Assembly (NCBI GenBank): GCA_017460245.1
Contig: JAFUBK010000098.1
Location: 1 to 6,473, forward strand
Direction of reading: 5' to 3'
Source: Bacilli bacterium
Lineage (GTDB): Bacteria > Bacillota_I > Bacilli_A > RF39 > UBA660
Length of the DNA: 6,473 nucleotides
Shown: positions 5,156-6,473 of the stretch, in pieces
Layout: each line of letters opens with the position of its first letter
Position numbering within the stretch: position 1 is the first letter of the stretch
Position numbers and translations under genes: made by a program
Notes under the pieces: model-generated
The model's input: only the letters and a program-made list of their open reading frames with translations
The model's database searches: none
Told to the model about the DNA's origin: nothing

Positions 5156-6169
5156 TTATTGTTTAAACATTCCCAAAATACCTTTTTTTTCTTCTGTCTC
5201 ACCACTATTTTGTTTAACAAAACCAAGTTTAGCAAGTAGGCCATCTAAACTACGATTGTTGTTTTCTTGATCATATAATGGTGGAAGACTATAGAATATT
5301 TTTGAATTTGTTTCATATTCAAAATCCAAAACATCATGACTACTAAGTAAACTTTTATTTAATACTATTTTTTTACCTTTATAATTGCTTAAAATTCTAG
5401 GATTGCGAGCCAATAATTGATTTAATTTTAATTTAGATGGCTCAATTAAATATAAAATTTCATTAATAAAATTTTCTCCAGTTGATTTACCATTTATATC
5501 AACAATAATAACATCTTTACTACTATATTTAGCAATATAATTCCCAAGTTCCGCAGAACTTATACTTATCATGTCTTTATCGCTAAAATACATAAAATCT
5601 CTTTTATCAAGTTCTAAAGCCACAACACTATAATTACGTTCTAATTGTTTTTTCATAATATAAGCAAGTGTCGTTGATCCAGCTCCATCAGTAACATTTT
5701 TAAGACCGATAACCCTTGCAGTAGAAGATTGTTGGTAAACCACGGTTTGTGTAGGCTCTGAGGCCCCATAAGTAGCATCGTGATTCGTATCTAATTGATG
5801 ATACTGCGCCACATCACGATAACTATTAGGATTATTATATAAATAATTAACCCCTTCAATATTCATCGTAAAGTTATAAATACGCATTGATATTAAATCA
5901 GATAAAAACTCTGGGCTCGTAACTTCTGGTGAATTATCAAGTAGTAATATCAACTTATCAACATCTAAAGCTAAAGACAATTTTTGTAGCGTCTTTATAT
6001 CTTTACCATTTTTAAGTGCGGTTATATCTAAAATCATACGTTGAAAGAAGAAATTTTTGAAAGTTTCGATTATCTCTTCAACACTAAATTCACCCTCAAG
6101 TTTTTTAATTACGTCAATTTCTAAAGTAGCTAAAGCATCTCTGTATTGATTTGCAATTATTACATTCAT
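5156..6169 (-). CDS. CpaE/TadZ-like protein: pseudo-receiver domain plus MinD-type ATPase domain with a lysine-less P-loop
   Basis: This 337-residue protein has an N-terminal alpha/beta domain (about 1-115) that resembles the receiver-like domain of CpaE/TadZ, a polar linker (about 116-150), and a MinD/ParA-like domain from about 151. The P-loop reads DGAGSTTLA (161-169). Against KGGxGKTT, both lysines are replaced (Thr160 and Ser165), a known habit of the CpaE/TadZ branch. VVALELDKRD (182-191) sits where the A' motif should be, and DVIIVDI (219-225) is Walker B-like. CpaE/TadZ proteins mark the pole and recruit Tad pilus assembly parts. Whether this one binds ATP cannot be told. The C-terminal tail (GILGMFKQ) is short and could be amphipathic. 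The ATG at 6167-6169 has AGGAGG five bases upstream, and the previous gene ends 12 bases earlier, so the two are probably co-transcribed. Placement next to type IV secretion genes is unusual for this family. Confidence 0.7.
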   Translation of the reverse strand: MNVIIANQYRDALATLEIDVIKKLEGEFSVEEIIETFKNFFFQRMILDITALKNGKDIKTLQKLSLALDVDKLILLLDNSPEVTSPEFLSDLISMRIYNFTMNIEGVNYLYNNPNSYRDVAQYHQLDTNHDATYGASEPTQTVVYQQSSTARVIGLKNVTDGAGSTTLAYIMKKQLERNYSVVALELDKRDFMYFSDKDMISISSAELGNYIAKYSSKDVIIVDINGKSTGENFINEILYLIEPSKLKLNQLLARNPRILSNYKGKKIVLNKSLLSSHDVLDFEYETNSKIFYSLPPLYDQENNNRSLDGLLAKLGFVKQNSGETEEKKGILGMFKQ

Positions 6170-6174
6170 AAATT

Positions 6175-6180
6175 CCTCCT
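6175..6180 (-). promoter_or_regulatory. Consensus ribosome binding site of the CpaE/TadZ-like gene
   Basis: The minus strand reads AGGAGG, five bases before the ATG at 6167-6169 and directly after the upstream stop codon (6182-6184). It fixes the start of the gene. Confidence 0.8.
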
Positions 6181-6181
6181 T

Positions 6182-6473
6182 CTAACTATTTATTTTTCTA
6201 AATGTCATAGTTTCACTACTAACAGGTATTCTAACAAGTTCACTTATAACTGGAACATCAAAATACATATATGTAGTTACTTTGTAATGGATATTACAAT
6301 TTTTTTTATCATTTTTATCTTTGCAAGTACTAAACATATAAACACAATACTGATACACATTGGTATTAGCATTGGCAAGACTGCAAGTTCCATCAGATAT
6401 GCAGCTATCATTACACATTGAATTATTATATGTTCCATTTATATTTTTTCTATACCCTGTGTCTTCTCCATCA
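6182..6473 (-). CDS. Partial cysteine-rich protein, C-terminal 96 residues (possible TadE-like pseudopilin)
   Basis: The frame is open from the right edge to TAG at 6182-6184, so the start lies outside the window; the ATG at 6416-6418 is internal, with open codons before it and no ribosome site. The visible part is polar, with six cysteines in about 45 residues (in MCNDSC, GTC, YC, TC and NC), suggesting a disulphide-stabilised exported domain. It ends in a beta-like stretch, YKVTTYMYFDVPV, then LVRIPVSSETMTFRK. A 'V.Y...VP.......IPV....TM' ending resembles the C-termini of TadE/TadF-type pseudopilins, and the next gene is CpaE/TadZ-like, which fits a Tad locus. The resemblance is by eye only. 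An N-terminal helix, which a pseudopilin must have, would be outside the window. An unrelated exported protein is equally possible. Confidence 0.55.
   Translation of the reverse strand, partial: DGEDTGYRKNINGTYNNSMCNDSCISDGTCSLANANTNVYQYCVYMFSTCKDKNDKKNCNIHYKVTTYMYFDVPVISELVRIPVSSETMTFRKINS

Noticed and set aside
5147..5167. Inverted repeat TTTAACAAT/ATTGTTTAAA as a terminator of the CpaE/TadZ-like gene
   Set aside because: The loop would be a single base, the arms are all AT except one pair, and no T-run follows on the transcribed strand.
1..6473. tRNA, rRNA, CRISPR array, insertion sequence or attachment site
   Set aside because: Genes fill almost the whole window, and no regularly spaced repeats, cloverleaf, transposase motif or terminal inverted repeats were seen.

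Overview
The window is AT-rich (about 30% GC by eye), uses the standard bacterial code (Trp is TGG, genes end at TAA or TAG), and has Gram-positive style Shine-Dalgarno sites. Every supported gene lies on the minus strand, so transcription runs from high to low coordinates. Codon use, the PrgI-type VirB3 protein and the VirB6/VirB4 set point to a low-GC Bacillota or Mollicutes-like bacterium. The locus is most likely the transfer module of an integrative conjugative element or plasmid. No relaxase, coupling protein, integrase or replication gene lies in view, so mobility is inferred from the secretion genes alone.

Layout, in the order of transcription. (1) 6473-6182: the C-terminal end of a cysteine-rich protein that enters from outside the window and may be a TadE-like pseudopilin. 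(2) 6169-5156: a CpaE/TadZ-like protein with a pseudo-receiver domain and a MinD-type ATPase domain whose P-loop lacks its lysines. (3) A strong sigma-A promoter at 5145-5117 starts a short unit of two paralogous two-helix membrane proteins of VirB2/pilin type (5090-4713 and 4687-4280), closed by an intrinsic terminator (4278-4241). (4) An extended -10 promoter abuts that terminator at 4239-4231. It starts the main unit: a secreted cysteine-rich protein with a C-terminal copy of the same two-helix module (4191-3154), a VirB6/TrbL-like channel protein (3134-1245, with an in-frame tail to 951), a PrgI/VirB3-like protein (930-613), and the N-terminal part of a VirB4 ATPase (638 to the left edge).

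The likely joint role is a trans-membrane type IV secretion machine: VirB3, VirB4 and VirB6 at the inner core, two small pilin-like subunits made from their own transcription unit, and a larger surface-exposed relative. The CpaE/TadZ-like gene and the possible TadE-like fragment suggest a Tad-type pilus locus directly upstream, so the window may hold the junction of the two systems or a hybrid.

Two core genes look broken as given. The VirB6-like gene has a single in-frame TAA followed by 97 open codons without an ATG start, ending just before the next gene's ribosome binding site. The VirB4 gene changes reading frame between about positions 138 and 92. These are either real decay or consensus errors; raw reads would decide.
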